A stretch of DNA of 35,098 nucleotides from Spartobacteria bacterium (GTDB lineage Bacteria > Verrucomicrobiota > Verrucomicrobiia > Chthoniobacterales > UBA6821), in contig CANIVT010000005.1 in NCBI GenBank assembly GCA_947471565.1, positions 73,014-108,111 of the forward strand. The letters are read 5' to 3'. Position 1 is the first letter of the stretch, and each line of letters starts with the position of its first letter. This document shows, in pieces, positions 8,220-15,472 of the stretch. Under the pieces are notes generated by a model. That model searched no databases and had not been told where the DNA came from. It worked only from the letters and a program-made list of their open reading frames with translations. The position numbers were made by a program, and so were the translations under genes.

Positions 8220-8654
8220 TCAGGGAGCCAAAATCTCCACCCTCAATCCACTTCTCCTGAACCGATCAAAATCTGCGTCCCTTGTTACCCAGGTGCAGCC
8301 ATGTTCCATTGCAACCGCTGCATGCTGGGCATCACCCACCAACTTTCCTTCCGACGTTGTCTCAAGACAGAAGCGACGAACAAGGCTCCAGTGATTATCA
8401 CCGGGTCCCAGGGAAACACACGATGGGACACTAATCAGGGAGTCGATGACACTCACGGCTTGAATGAGCGGCGTTGGATAAGGCCGGAATGACGGATGAG
8501 TCACAATGCGTACAAATGCCGTCGCAACAAGCGACGAAAGCGCAAATTTTTCCTCACCGTTGGCCAGATGTTCTATCCAGGATTTGTAAAACTCATGGGC
8601 AGGATCCTCCCGCCTGTGAGCATAGATGAGGATATTGACATCGGGCATTCTCAT
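8220..8654 (-). CDS. vapC: PIN-domain toxin, VapC family
   Basis: 144 residues, predicted PIN-domain endoribonuclease. Acidic residues fit the family: D5 in MPDVNILIY, D108 in LVGDAQHAA, and D126/D128 in TRDADF. These would coordinate magnesium for RNA cleavage. It follows the antitoxin-like gene by 3 bases (or 9 if the second ATG, at 8648, is used; that start matches family N-termini better). The pair is inserted between two glycosyltransferase genes and has its own promoter. Target RNA unknown; tRNA or rRNA are usual for VapC. Confidence 0.88.
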   Translation of the reverse strand: MRMPDVNILIYAHRREDPAHEFYKSWIEHLANGEEKFALSSLVATAFVRIVTHPSFRPYPTPLIQAVSVIDSLISVPSCVSLGPGDNHWSLVRRFCLETTSEGKLVGDAQHAAVAMEHGCTWVTRDADFDRFRRSGLRVEILAP

Positions 8655-8657
8655 CGC

Positions 8658-8891
8658 TTATCGCCCTTCGTCCCTGAGTCGAGCCAACTCTATGGGAGAT
8701 AAATGGATACCCGAGGCATCACCCACGACCGGCATGAGAAAATGTTTTTTCTTTGTCGTGGAAACACTGCGCGAAATTAAAAAGTCCCTCAGCGCCGTTG
8801 TTGTCAGTTCGCTCAGGGTCACCCCCATCTCGGCCGACTTCTTCTTTGCCTTTTCAAAGATGGGATCATCCAAGACAAGCGTGGTTCTCAT
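8658..8891 (-). CDS. vapB: VapB-like ribbon-helix-helix antitoxin
   Basis: 77 residues. The N-terminus MRTTLVLDDPIFEKAKK has the beta-strand then helix pattern of ribbon-helix-helix DNA-binding antitoxins (VapB or CopG type), and the C-terminal half should wrap the VapC toxin. It probably represses its own promoter. An open frame reaches 8927, but the ATG at 8891 gives a normal family N-terminus and fits the promoter, whose predicted start site is at about 8892, right at the ATG. That would make the message leaderless. Directly upstream of vapC. Confidence 0.85.
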   Translation of the reverse strand: MRTTLVLDDPIFEKAKKKSAEMGVTLSELTTTALRDFLISRSVSTTKKKHFLMPVVGDASGIHLSPIELARLRDEGR

Positions 8892-8898
8892 ACACGCA

Positions 8899-8927
8899 TA
8901 CATACAGATGATTTGCACATTTGTCAA
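8899..8927 (-). promoter_or_regulatory. Strong promoter of vapBC; predicted leaderless
   Basis: On the minus strand a perfect TTGACA (8922-8927), a 17-base spacer and TATGTA (8899-8904). Seven bases on from the -10 lies 8892, next to the vapB ATG at 8891. TTTGACAAA, a small inverted repeat, covers the -35 and TGTATG repeats lie over and after the -10; either could be the antitoxin operator. Confidence 0.65.
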
Positions 8928-8984
8928 ACAGAGAGTGTTTTCTACTCATCTTTTTTCTGCCGCTCGTCCCCGACCTGGGCTTGG

Positions 8985-9129
8985 TTCCCACCTTCCCACC
9001 TTCCCACATTGACGCCACTTCCTCCCGGAAGCTGTGGCGCCCTTGCAGGGCTACCTCCGGCAGTCGTCCGCGCATCTTCCCAGATGCTTGGTTCCCACTT
9101 TTTAACCTTTTAACCTTTCACTTTCTAAC
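8985..9129. repeat. Octamer tracts TTCCCACC and relatives
   Basis: Three octamers at 8985-9008 (TTCCCACC twice, TTCCCACA) and, from 9092 to 9129, a mixed 7/8-base tract (TTCCCAC, TTTTTAAC, CTTTTAAC, CTTTCAC, TTTCTAAC). TTCCCACC is one base from the TTCACACC unit of the large array at 12.8 kb. The second part overlaps the 3' end of the GT4 gene and contains its stop codon (9102-9104). Between them (9009-9091) I see no gene. Confidence 0.7.
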
Positions 9130-10493
9130 TCTCCCCCATCAACCCTTATTTCTTTCACCGCCTCCACCACTTTTTCCGTGGCGGCTTCAAAGGAGAACGC
9201 TGAGATGAGTTCCTTGGCGTTCTCTCCCATCTTGCGCAGGCGGACCGGATCGCTGAGGGCCTCCCGCAGCACACGCCCGAGGTCATCACGTTCCCCTGCC
9301 TTAAAGACCCATCCCGTCTCCCCCTCGCGGATCAGATCGGGCCCGCATCCCACGTGGGAGCTGACGATAGCGGGCAGGCCGAGATTCATCGCCTCGTTCA
9401 CGGCAAGCCCCCAGGTTTCCCCTCTTCCTTGGGAAGGAAGCACCAGCACATCCCCCGTCGCATAGACCCTCGGCATTGCGGACTGATTCTGGAACGGGGC
9501 GAAGAACACCTCCCGACCGAGATGCTCCCCGGCCATGGCGCGCAATTCCGCCTCAAGCGGCCCAGAACCCACAAAGAGGAGGACGGGATTAGATGAGGGT
9601 CGAGAGTCGAAGGTCGAGAGTCGAGGGCTGAAGGATACCGCATCTTGGTTTGTAGCTCCCTGACATGGCTCTGGACATTCGACCTTCAAGGTTCGAGGGC
9701 TGGAGGATATCCCCTCTGCACGCATCTCCCGATGACTTGGCGTTGGACCTTCGACATTCGACGTTCGACTCATGAGCGCCAAAAACGCCTCCAACAGATC
9801 CTGTGGGCGCTTCTTATTTTCTAGCTTGCCAGCAAAGAGGACCACGGTTGCTCCTTCAGGGATTCCGAGTTCCCTCTTCCAGTTCTGCGCCTCTTGACCA
9901 GCCTGAGAAGCCGCAGAGCGGAACCGCTCGTTATCGATGCAGTGAGAAACGATCCGGATCCTCTTCTGCGGAACACCGCTACCACGGAAATACCCCACCG
10001 AGGCCTTTCCCACCGCCAGCACCCGGTCGAACCGACTGAAAATCACCCGGCGGAGGAACCGGGCAAGTTGGGGTTTGATCCCCGTGACGGGAGACAGTTC
10101 GTGCGAGTCTCCCCTGAAAAGAATCGGGATCTTCCGCAGTCTCGGTGAGAAAATCAGTCGCAGGAGACTCTTGTAGTTATAGCCGATCAGCAGGATCGCA
10201 TCGGGCTTCCACTCAGCGATCGCCGCCACCAGTCCCGGATTATCCAGCCCCTTGAAATGATGCGTCCCCGGATCCCTTGAGACATTCGGAACGAAGGTGC
10301 TCTCATACCCCTCCATCAGCGGCACATCCCATTTGAAAGAAGTCCCGAAGACGGGATCCCTTTTCTCAGTCACTCCAAAGTCCCAGAGATAGAAAACTTT
10401 CAGCCTCAGCTCTGGCCGGGACGCCAGATCCCGGAACCATGGGGAGTAATACTGGATCGGGTGGGAGACGACGATGGCCAGACGCGAGGGCAT
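9102..10493 (-). CDS. GT4 glycosyltransferase with long repeat-encoded insertion
   Basis: 463 residues, long for GT4. N-terminal domain opens VVSHPIQYYSPWF (8-20), a start seen in a recognisable GT4 group; the C-terminal domain begins TVVLFAGKLENKKRP (216-230); donor-site block GRGETWGLAVNEAM (356-369) followed by GLPAIVS. Residues about 242-303 are a foreign low-complexity segment between a helix and the next strand (PVLLFVGSGPLE), encoded by a repeat element at 9585-9770. The last dozen residues and the stop are also encoded in a repeat tract. Removing the insertion restores the usual ~400 residues. ATG 10493, 15 bases after the polymerase gene. Confidence 0.88.
   Translation of the reverse strand: MPSRLAIVVSHPIQYYSPWFRDLASRPELRLKVFYLWDFGVTEKRDPVFGTSFKWDVPLMEGYESTFVPNVSRDPGTHHFKGLDNPGLVAAIAEWKPDAILLIGYNYKSLLRLIFSPRLRKIPILFRGDSHELSPVTGIKPQLARFLRRVIFSRFDRVLAVGKASVGYFRGSGVPQKRIRIVSHCIDNERFRSAASQAGQEAQNWKRELGIPEGATVVLFAGKLENKKRPQDLLEAFLALMSRTSNVEGPTPSHREMRAEGISSSPRTLKVECPEPCQGATNQDAVSFSPRLSTFDSRPSSNPVLLFVGSGPLEAELRAMAGEHLGREVFFAPFQNQSAMPRVYATGDVLVLPSQGRGETWGLAVNEAMNLGLPAIVSSHVGCGPDLIREGETGWVFKAGERDDLGRVLREALSDPVRLRKMGENAKELISAFSFEAATEKVVEAVKEIRVDGGELESERLKG
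9585..9770. repeat. Palindromic heptamer element inserted in frame in a GT4 gene
   Basis: Left end 9599-9633: five heptads with GTCGARR/GCTGAAG cores. Right end 9742-9769: GTTGGAC, CTTCGAC, ATTCGAC, GTTCGAC, i.e. the same family in reverse complement. The middle (9670-9704) has five more heptads centred on ACCTTCAAGGT, close to the midpoint of the whole element. The element could fold as one imperfect hairpin. It encodes about 62 residues without a stop. Confidence 0.75.
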
Positions 10494-10508
10494 ACAAACT
10501 ATATGATC

Positions 10509-12056
10509 CTATCTCGATCCGAAAACATTCCGAAGCATCATCCCCCCCATTACCACCACGATCAACATCTGGAAAATCGCCGTGATTAGGACGGAAGAGA
10601 CCATTTCAAAAGCGATCAAAAGTAACAGAAAAAGTGAGATGATGGCAAAGCCCTCCACCGAAAGGAATTTCTTGAACGAAGACCAGACCTCAAGGAATCC
10701 GTATAGGAACCCGGCCACCAGGCCGATGAAGATCGGCCCGATCCAAGGACCGAAGTTACCTACAGCCTCGGCCACCACTCCCCAAGCGATGTTGGTACGA
10801 TCTGTCTGCTCGATTGTCTGACGACCGAAGTGGACATTCAGTAAAATCTGCCCCGCATGAGTCCTGGGCTTGTCTGCCCAAAGAAACCTAGGAATGAAAA
10901 GCGGTGGGATCAGGGCATACGTCTGACCATAGAGCGGGGAAAGATGATTTTGCAGGAGCGCGCGAATGACAAAATCCATGTTTTCAAAATTGTTGATTCT
11001 CTCACCGAAGCTGAGCTCTTGTTCGGCCTTGACCTGTCTGGCGGTCAAGGTCGCCTGATCGGTTCCCGTCGCAAGTGTCTCCAAGCTAACACGGGCCCAC
11101 TCTTGGTAAAATCCCGGAAGGGCTGTCAGAGGGAGGTTTGTCGAATTACTGTCGATCCAGTAGCGTTCGCGCATCGTGTATTTCCCGGCGCTCAGGAAAG
11201 AAATTACGGTGAGAATGATCACGAGCGGTTTCCACGGGATCTTTTTCGAACCGAGGGCCATGCCAAAGATCGAGGCCACGATGAAAATCATTGCGGAGGA
11301 GAGGACAACATCTCGAATGGCGATAAAAAAAAGAAGCACCAGAATTCCCCAGAATCGAGGATTACTCCTCCCGGAAAGCCCTATGGCATAACCGCCCAGC
11401 AACGCACCCAAAGAGGAAGCGGCATTGGAGGCGGCATTTAGCGTCGGGGCCAACCCCCCGATATTAATAAAATAGGGGATCAACTGTATGCAGAGAGCCC
11501 CCTGCAGGAGAAACAGGGAAATTCTCATGCCTATTATTTCCGAGTTTTCTTTGCCCTCGCCTACCGCAAGATCCCATTTTGACGGGAGGGGATGACACGC
11601 AGCGGATCCGATTTTCCATCCCAGAGGAAGAGTGCAGAGAAACAGTCCTACAGAAAGCGCAGCCTGCCGATGAATATCATCCTGAAACGTCATCAGGATT
11701 TTGTTTGAGATCCAGAGTGGCATCAGAAAGACCACTGACTGCTGGATCACCATGAAAGGAAAAAACGGCATCCCTGATCTGGGTTGCGTCCTCCAGAACC
11801 AGAGAGCGATGACCGAGGGGACTGCAATGATCGAGAATTCCACGGCATACACGCTACCCTGATAAAACATCCACACACACCCCGCTGCCATGAGTATTGT
11901 CCAGAATAAGACGATACCCTTGAGGAAAATACTGAGCTGATTAGTGAGTGAAGCGAAGGTAAGGGATGCACCATCACTCTGTTGGTGCTTATTCAAGGAG
12001 CGCACAACTGCCTCTAAGGCAGCAGGACGGGAAAAGTCGGATCGATCTGAATTCAT
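10509..12056 (-). CDS. Wzy-like O-antigen/exopolysaccharide polymerase
   Basis: 515 residues, polytopic inner-membrane protein with about ten to twelve hydrophobic segments (first near 45-65, last near 485-508). The large periplasmic-loop region contains FIPRFLWADKP (387-397) and NIAWGVVAEAVGNFG (422-436), motifs found in Wzy-type oligosaccharide repeat-unit polymerases, which join lipid-linked units by blockwise transfer. Sequence similarity in this family is low, so function rests on topology, these motifs and context. It lies between the GT4 gene and the DUF2442/DUF4160 pair. ATG at 12056; upstream is a 57-base gap with a TATACC/AAAATAG stretch but no convincing promoter. An O-antigen ligase is the main alternative. 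Confidence 0.75.
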   Translation of the reverse strand: MNSDRSDFSRPAALEAVVRSLNKHQQSDGASLTFASLTNQLSIFLKGIVLFWTILMAAGCVWMFYQGSVYAVEFSIIAVPSVIALWFWRTQPRSGMPFFPFMVIQQSVVFLMPLWISNKILMTFQDDIHRQAALSVGLFLCTLPLGWKIGSAACHPLPSKWDLAVGEGKENSEIIGMRISLFLLQGALCIQLIPYFINIGGLAPTLNAASNAASSLGALLGGYAIGLSGRSNPRFWGILVLLFFIAIRDVVLSSAMIFIVASIFGMALGSKKIPWKPLVIILTVISFLSAGKYTMRERYWIDSNSTNLPLTALPGFYQEWARVSLETLATGTDQATLTARQVKAEQELSFGERINNFENMDFVIRALLQNHLSPLYGQTYALIPPLFIPRFLWADKPRTHAGQILLNVHFGRQTIEQTDRTNIAWGVVAEAVGNFGPWIGPIFIGLVAGFLYGFLEVWSSFKKFLSVEGFAIISLFLLLLIAFEMVSSVLITAIFQMLIVVVMGGMMLRNVFGSR

Positions 12057-12113
12057 CAGCGGGAAAAAAGAAGGGAGAGGAAAGGCTATTTTGGTATAAA
12101 AGCGGATCCTCGA

Positions 12114-12374
12114 TCATGGAAGCGGCGCTATCTTTTGTGGCTGTTCCATGGCTGCCGCTTTGATGAAAGCTTCACGCAATTCTTGCTGATGAATTGAAGC
12201 CCATTCAACAACGAGTCCCATTGCTCTAGGAGGCAACCCCCCTTCGATCAAGGCTAGGGTTTCAATATCAATTTTAGCCTTCTGCCCCGAGTAAGTTACA
12301 TGGAAATGCGCAGGTAAATGATCTCCATAGAAGAGCTGGATAACAATTCCGTAAAAACGGGAGACTTCAGGCAT
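12114..12374 (-). CDS. DUF4160 protein
   Basis: 86 residues. Family start MPEVSRFYGIVIQLFYGDH and the HLPAHFHV motif identify DUF4160, a small protein usually encoded with a DUF2442 partner and suspected to form a toxin-antitoxin-like pair; activity unproven. The frame extends to a TTG at 12392, but ATG at 12374 matches family N-termini. It overlaps the DUF2442 stop by eight bases (ATGCCTGA), so translation is coupled. The pair interrupts the polysaccharide operon between the polymerase and a GT4 gene. Confidence 0.85.
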   Translation of the reverse strand: MPEVSRFYGIVIQLFYGDHLPAHFHVTYSGQKAKIDIETLALIEGGLPPRAMGLVVEWASIHQQELREAFIKAAAMEQPQKIAPLP

Positions 12375-12648
12375 GTGCAAGATTTCTGACAATTGAGGGA
12401 AATAGGTCCTCTGCCTTTTTGCCCGTTAACTGTAGGTAAAGTGAGTCTGGACAAAGGTCGAGCTCCCCCGGCCATTCAAGTGCACCAACATCTGTAATTC
12501 GCACCTTATCAAAAAAACCTGCATTCAGCCAGGATGCAAAAACACCCCGACCTGCAATAGAAGAGAGATCGACAATGCCCGCAACTCCGTCATTGAACTT
12601 CAAAAAGAGTCTAAAATCGCTCAATGGTTTTACTACTACAATCTCCAT
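12367..12648 (-). CDS. DUF2442 protein
   Basis: 93 residues. The pattern of an N-terminal VKPLSDFRLFLKFNDG, a central VDLSS and a later ALEWPGELDLCPDSLY is typical of DUF2442 proteins, whose C-terminal helix-turn-helix-like portion suggests a DNA-binding or antitoxin-like role with DUF4160. First gene of the pair, ATG at 12648. Upstream there is no strong promoter; a 20-copy octamer array begins 163 bases away. Function of the family is not established. Confidence 0.84.
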   Translation of the reverse strand: MEIVVVKPLSDFRLFLKFNDGVAGIVDLSSIAGRGVFASWLNAGFFDKVRITDVGALEWPGELDLCPDSLYLQLTGKKAEDLFPSIVRNLAHA

Positions 12649-12810
12649 GTGCTCATCTTACTACTAAAGGCAACATCCGTCTAGCCAGCTTCCTACATGG
12701 ATACCGATTCCCTCCAAGACAACTTAAGTCCCCTGCGAGTTTGCGTCGCAGGCACAGGAGTTCCGTACTCTACTTCCCATGGGATAAGCCCATCGGGGGG
12801 ACTCCAAGCC

Positions 12811-12970
12811 TTCACACCTTCACACCTTCACACCTTCACACCTTCACACCTTCACACCTTCACACCTTCACACCTTCACACCTTCACACCTTCACACCTT
12901 CACAGCTTCACACCTTCACACCTTCACACCTTCACACCTTCACACCTTCACACCTTCACACCTTCACACC
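12811..12970. repeat. 20-copy perfect octamer array (TTCACACC)
   Basis: Units of exactly eight bases from 12811 to 12970: 20 copies, 19 identical and one TTCACAGC at 12899-12906. Its right end overlaps the 3' end of the GT4 gene: the last seven codons or so and the TGA stop (12948-12950) lie in the array. On the minus strand every frame meets TGA within three units; on the plus strand no frame ever stops. The remaining 162 bases (12649-12810) between the array and DUF2442 show no gene. No spacers, so not a CRISPR. Confidence 0.95.
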
Positions 12971-14378
12971 TAAGCACAGATCTGAAGAACTCCGCTAACT
13001 GCCCCGCCTGCGCCCTCGCCGTATACGGGGCAAAGGCTTCCCGATTCAGCGACACATCCCTCTCATACTGACTACCCGCCAACCACTCAGCCCTGATCCG
13101 CTCTGCGATACTCTCCACCCCCTCCCCGGTTGCAAAAGGGATCACCGTGCTACCTCCGACAGAACGGATCAGGCTGACAACCGAGCTGTTCTCATGGAAA
13201 ACGGCGAGAAGCGGCTTCCCGGCCAGCAGATAGGGATAGATCTTGGAGGCCGTGTAGGCGGGATCATTGGAGCCTGGCACCACCAGTGCATCGGCATCGA
13301 GGAGGCATCGGAGTGTCTCGGAGTAGGGAATCCGGTCAGGATGCTCCGAGACGATCTCCCCTAGCCCCTCCTCGATGGCAATCGGCTCAATCGACTTCAC
13401 CCCCCTGCCAGCGGCGGCATACGACGTCCCAATAAAGTGAATCCTTAGATTTTTTAACAATACTTTATCTTGGTCGCCGTATTGTTTGAGGGCTTTAAAA
13501 AGCCCTCTCACCGCCATCTCCATATCCTTGCCGCCGCGCCCGACATAAACCCAGTGACGGAAACCATCCGCCGGATCAAAGACCCGCTGGGTGATGCGCT
13601 CGGAACACACCCGCTCGAAATCACGGTCATCCCCAGGGAATGGAATAATCAAAGAGAGGAGGCTCTTTGATTGAGTCGAGAGTCGACTGTCGATCGTCGA
13701 GAGCTTTTTGAATGATTCGTAGTATTGCTCATCTGATGCTGACTCTCGACCCTCGACCCTCGTCCTTCGACCCCGCGATAGGATTTTCAGAAAATCATAA
13801 CGACCTTCTAACTGCCTTGGATACGCATCCGAGACACTCGTGATCCCACTGCACTCTCGTAGCACTCTGGGCTCATCGCGGCGGCTGAGCCAGCTAGTGA
13901 TGGCATACTTGAGCCTCCCTCCCGGCGGTTTCACCTCGGGATGCTCCCGGTAGTAATCGCTCACCCACGGATCCTGATAATCCATCACGAAGGGGACTCC
14001 GTGACGCTTCTTCCAGTAGGGGCCCAATACATGCACGCCGAACTGCGTCGTGGAGAAATAGACGAGGTCGAAGCCTCCCCTCCGTAGCAGTTCATTCCCC
14101 TTGCGTCGCAGGGCTCCCATCGCCCGGAAGCTCAGAATGCCAAGTCCTGGGATCTTACCCCATTTCAGCCCCAGCGCCTTGACACGATGGATCGGCACCT
14201 CAGATGGAAGACCCGGCACCAGCCAGGGATCGCGCGGAAAAGCGACCTGCCCGGCCTCAACCGCCAGCACCTCCGCCTCCACCCCTGCCTCCTTGAGATA
14301 GGGCAGGATCAGACGTACCCTCTGCATATCCGCCGCATTGGTAGGCGGGAAGTGCGGGGAAACGATCAGGATTTTCAT
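12948..14378 (-). CDS. GT4-like glycosyltransferase with repeat-encoded insertion
   Basis: 476 residues. N-terminus ILIVSPHFPPTNAADMQR (3-20) is a GT4-type acceptor-domain start, with VMDYQDPWVSDYY (131-143) also typical. The C-terminal domain begins near WVYVGRGG and includes LLDADALVVPGSNDPAYTASKIYPYLLAGKP-like donor-side features, with SKIYPYLLAG resembling the WbuB group. Residues about 199-239 are a charged, serine-rich insertion encoded by paired heptamer tracts (13662-13784), placed at the domain boundary. The C-terminal residues and stop codon come from the octamer array. ATG at 14378 overlaps the upstream acyltransferase stop as ATGA. Likely adds a sugar to the repeat unit; specificity unknown. 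Confidence 0.82.
   Translation of the reverse strand: MKILIVSPHFPPTNAADMQRVRLILPYLKEAGVEAEVLAVEAGQVAFPRDPWLVPGLPSEVPIHRVKALGLKWGKIPGLGILSFRAMGALRRKGNELLRRGGFDLVYFSTTQFGVHVLGPYWKKRHGVPFVMDYQDPWVSDYYREHPEVKPPGGRLKYAITSWLSRRDEPRVLRECSGITSVSDAYPRQLEGRYDFLKILSRGRRTRVEGRESASDEQYYESFKKLSTIDSRLSTQSKSLLSLIIPFPGDDRDFERVCSERITQRVFDPADGFRHWVYVGRGGKDMEMAVRGLFKALKQYGDQDKVLLKNLRIHFIGTSYAAAGRGVKSIEPIAIEEGLGEIVSEHPDRIPYSETLRCLLDADALVVPGSNDPAYTASKIYPYLLAGKPLLAVFHENSSVVSLIRSVGGSTVIPFATGEGVESIAERIRAEWLAGSQYERDVSLNREAFAPYTARAQAGQLAEFFRSVLRCEGVKV
13662..13784. repeat. Inverted heptamer element inserted in frame in a GT4 gene
   Basis: Four heptads with GTCGA core at 13675-13702 face four reverse-complement heptads at 13744-13771 (TCTCGAC, CCTCGAC, CCTCGTC, CTTCGAC), separated by 41 bases. 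The arms can pair over most positions. The element encodes about 41 residues at the interdomain boundary. Confidence 0.78.
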
Positions 14379-15472
14379 TGAGACTTAGAAGCCGGTGAAA
14401 AGATTCTTTTACCAAATCCATTTACCCATGACTGGAAAGGTCCCTCGGCCAAAAAAGCCAGTAAGAACGTGATCAGAAAATATCCGATAAGTTGAAGAAG
14501 GACCCCGGGGATGAAATCCAGATAAGTGGATGTGATCAGTAAGGGATAGTGAAATATATAGAGAGCATAAGAGATTGGAGCAATCAGAGCAAAGCCTCCT
14601 AAAAGACGATTAAATCCGACCCAACGGATTTTAGCCCAAGCAAGGGCAAGCAAGATGAATACGAGGGCTGCGGCAAAATGACGCAACTCCAGCACAGGAT
14701 GAATTCCGAAAAGCAGCTTTTTTTTATTCACGAAGGCCGTGAAAACAGGGAATGCAAGGAGAATGCAAAGGACCGTGAGGTAGAGCAATGGAAAGCGTAG
14801 GGATGAAAACTTAACACCGCCAATCGACAAAAATGCTCTGGCCATCTCAGCTCCGCACCACCAGATCAGGAAATACATCAGGAAAAGGGACACCTGATTG
14901 GGAAGAATGTGATACGAGGAGTACCCGATGAGTGCAATCAAGGTAACAAGGTGAAGTTGGGCATTCCGAGGAACAAGTCTCCAGATCGGAAAGAACATCA
15001 TGTAAAACCACCACTCGTAGGAGAGAGACCACAACGGAGCATTCCCTGCAAAAGTAGAAAACCATACACCTGGTTTTCCAGACGAGAAGTCCTGTAAAAA
15101 CAAGAGGTTGGCGGCCAACTCCTTCAAGGAAACTCCTTCAGCGTGTGGTTGTAGATAATACACTGCCGCGCTGATCAGGAGAGATAGCAGAAAAATGGGA
15201 TAGATTCTGAAAAACCTCCGTTGGAAATATCCCATGAAACTTTTATCCGAATGCTTCTCTGTGGAGTAGAACACAACAAATCCTGATAGCAGGAAAAAGA
15301 GAAGAACGGCCTCTTGTCCAAAACTGAAAAGATAGCCGAACCATGTTCCCTGAAGATGGAATCTGGCCAGAGCAAGATGGTGGCACAGGACATAGACCGA
15401 TGCGAAGCCCCTGAGCATTTCCAATTTATAGAGCTTTGACTGCACGCTCTCAGGATTGGGTGATGCGCACAT
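14375..15472 (-). CDS. Acyltransferase 3 family membrane protein (OafA-like)
   Basis: 365 residues, about ten hydrophobic segments. The family's N-terminal signature is present: LEMLRGF (18-24) with the conserved arginine and the HH pair (31-32) in the first helix, then VLLFFLLSGFVV (56-67). Such proteins move acyl groups, usually acetyl, to sugars across or at the inner membrane. The frame extends to a TTG at 15478; the ATG at 15472 is preferred. It overlaps the upstream acyltransferase by 23 bases and the downstream GT4 by four (ATGA). No C-terminal SGNH domain is present. Acceptor sugar unknown. Confidence 0.88.
   Translation of the reverse strand: MCASPNPESVQSKLYKLEMLRGFASVYVLCHHLALARFHLQGTWFGYLFSFGQEAVLLFFLLSGFVVFYSTEKHSDKSFMGYFQRRFFRIYPIFLLSLLISAAVYYLQPHAEGVSLKELAANLLFLQDFSSGKPGVWFSTFAGNAPLWSLSYEWWFYMMFFPIWRLVPRNAQLHLVTLIALIGYSSYHILPNQVSLFLMYFLIWWCGAEMARAFLSIGGVKFSSLRFPLLYLTVLCILLAFPVFTAFVNKKKLLFGIHPVLELRHFAAALVFILLALAWAKIRWVGFNRLLGGFALIAPISYALYIFHYPLLITSTYLDFIPGVLLQLIGYFLITFLLAFLAEGPFQSWVNGFGKRIFSPASKSQ

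Noticed and set aside
8220-12648. Insertion sequence carrying the two internal toxin-antitoxin modules
   Set aside because: No transposase gene and no terminal inverted repeats or target duplications are visible around either module.
12811-12970. CRISPR-like array
   Set aside because: Units are 8 bases and directly abutting with no spacers; no cas genes are present.
12624-13071. Plus-strand open frames across the octamer array, with a repeated His/Thr/Pro/Ser/Phe unit
   Set aside because: TTCACACC has no stop in any plus-strand frame, so long open frames are automatic. They are antisense to the GT4 end and have no homologous features.
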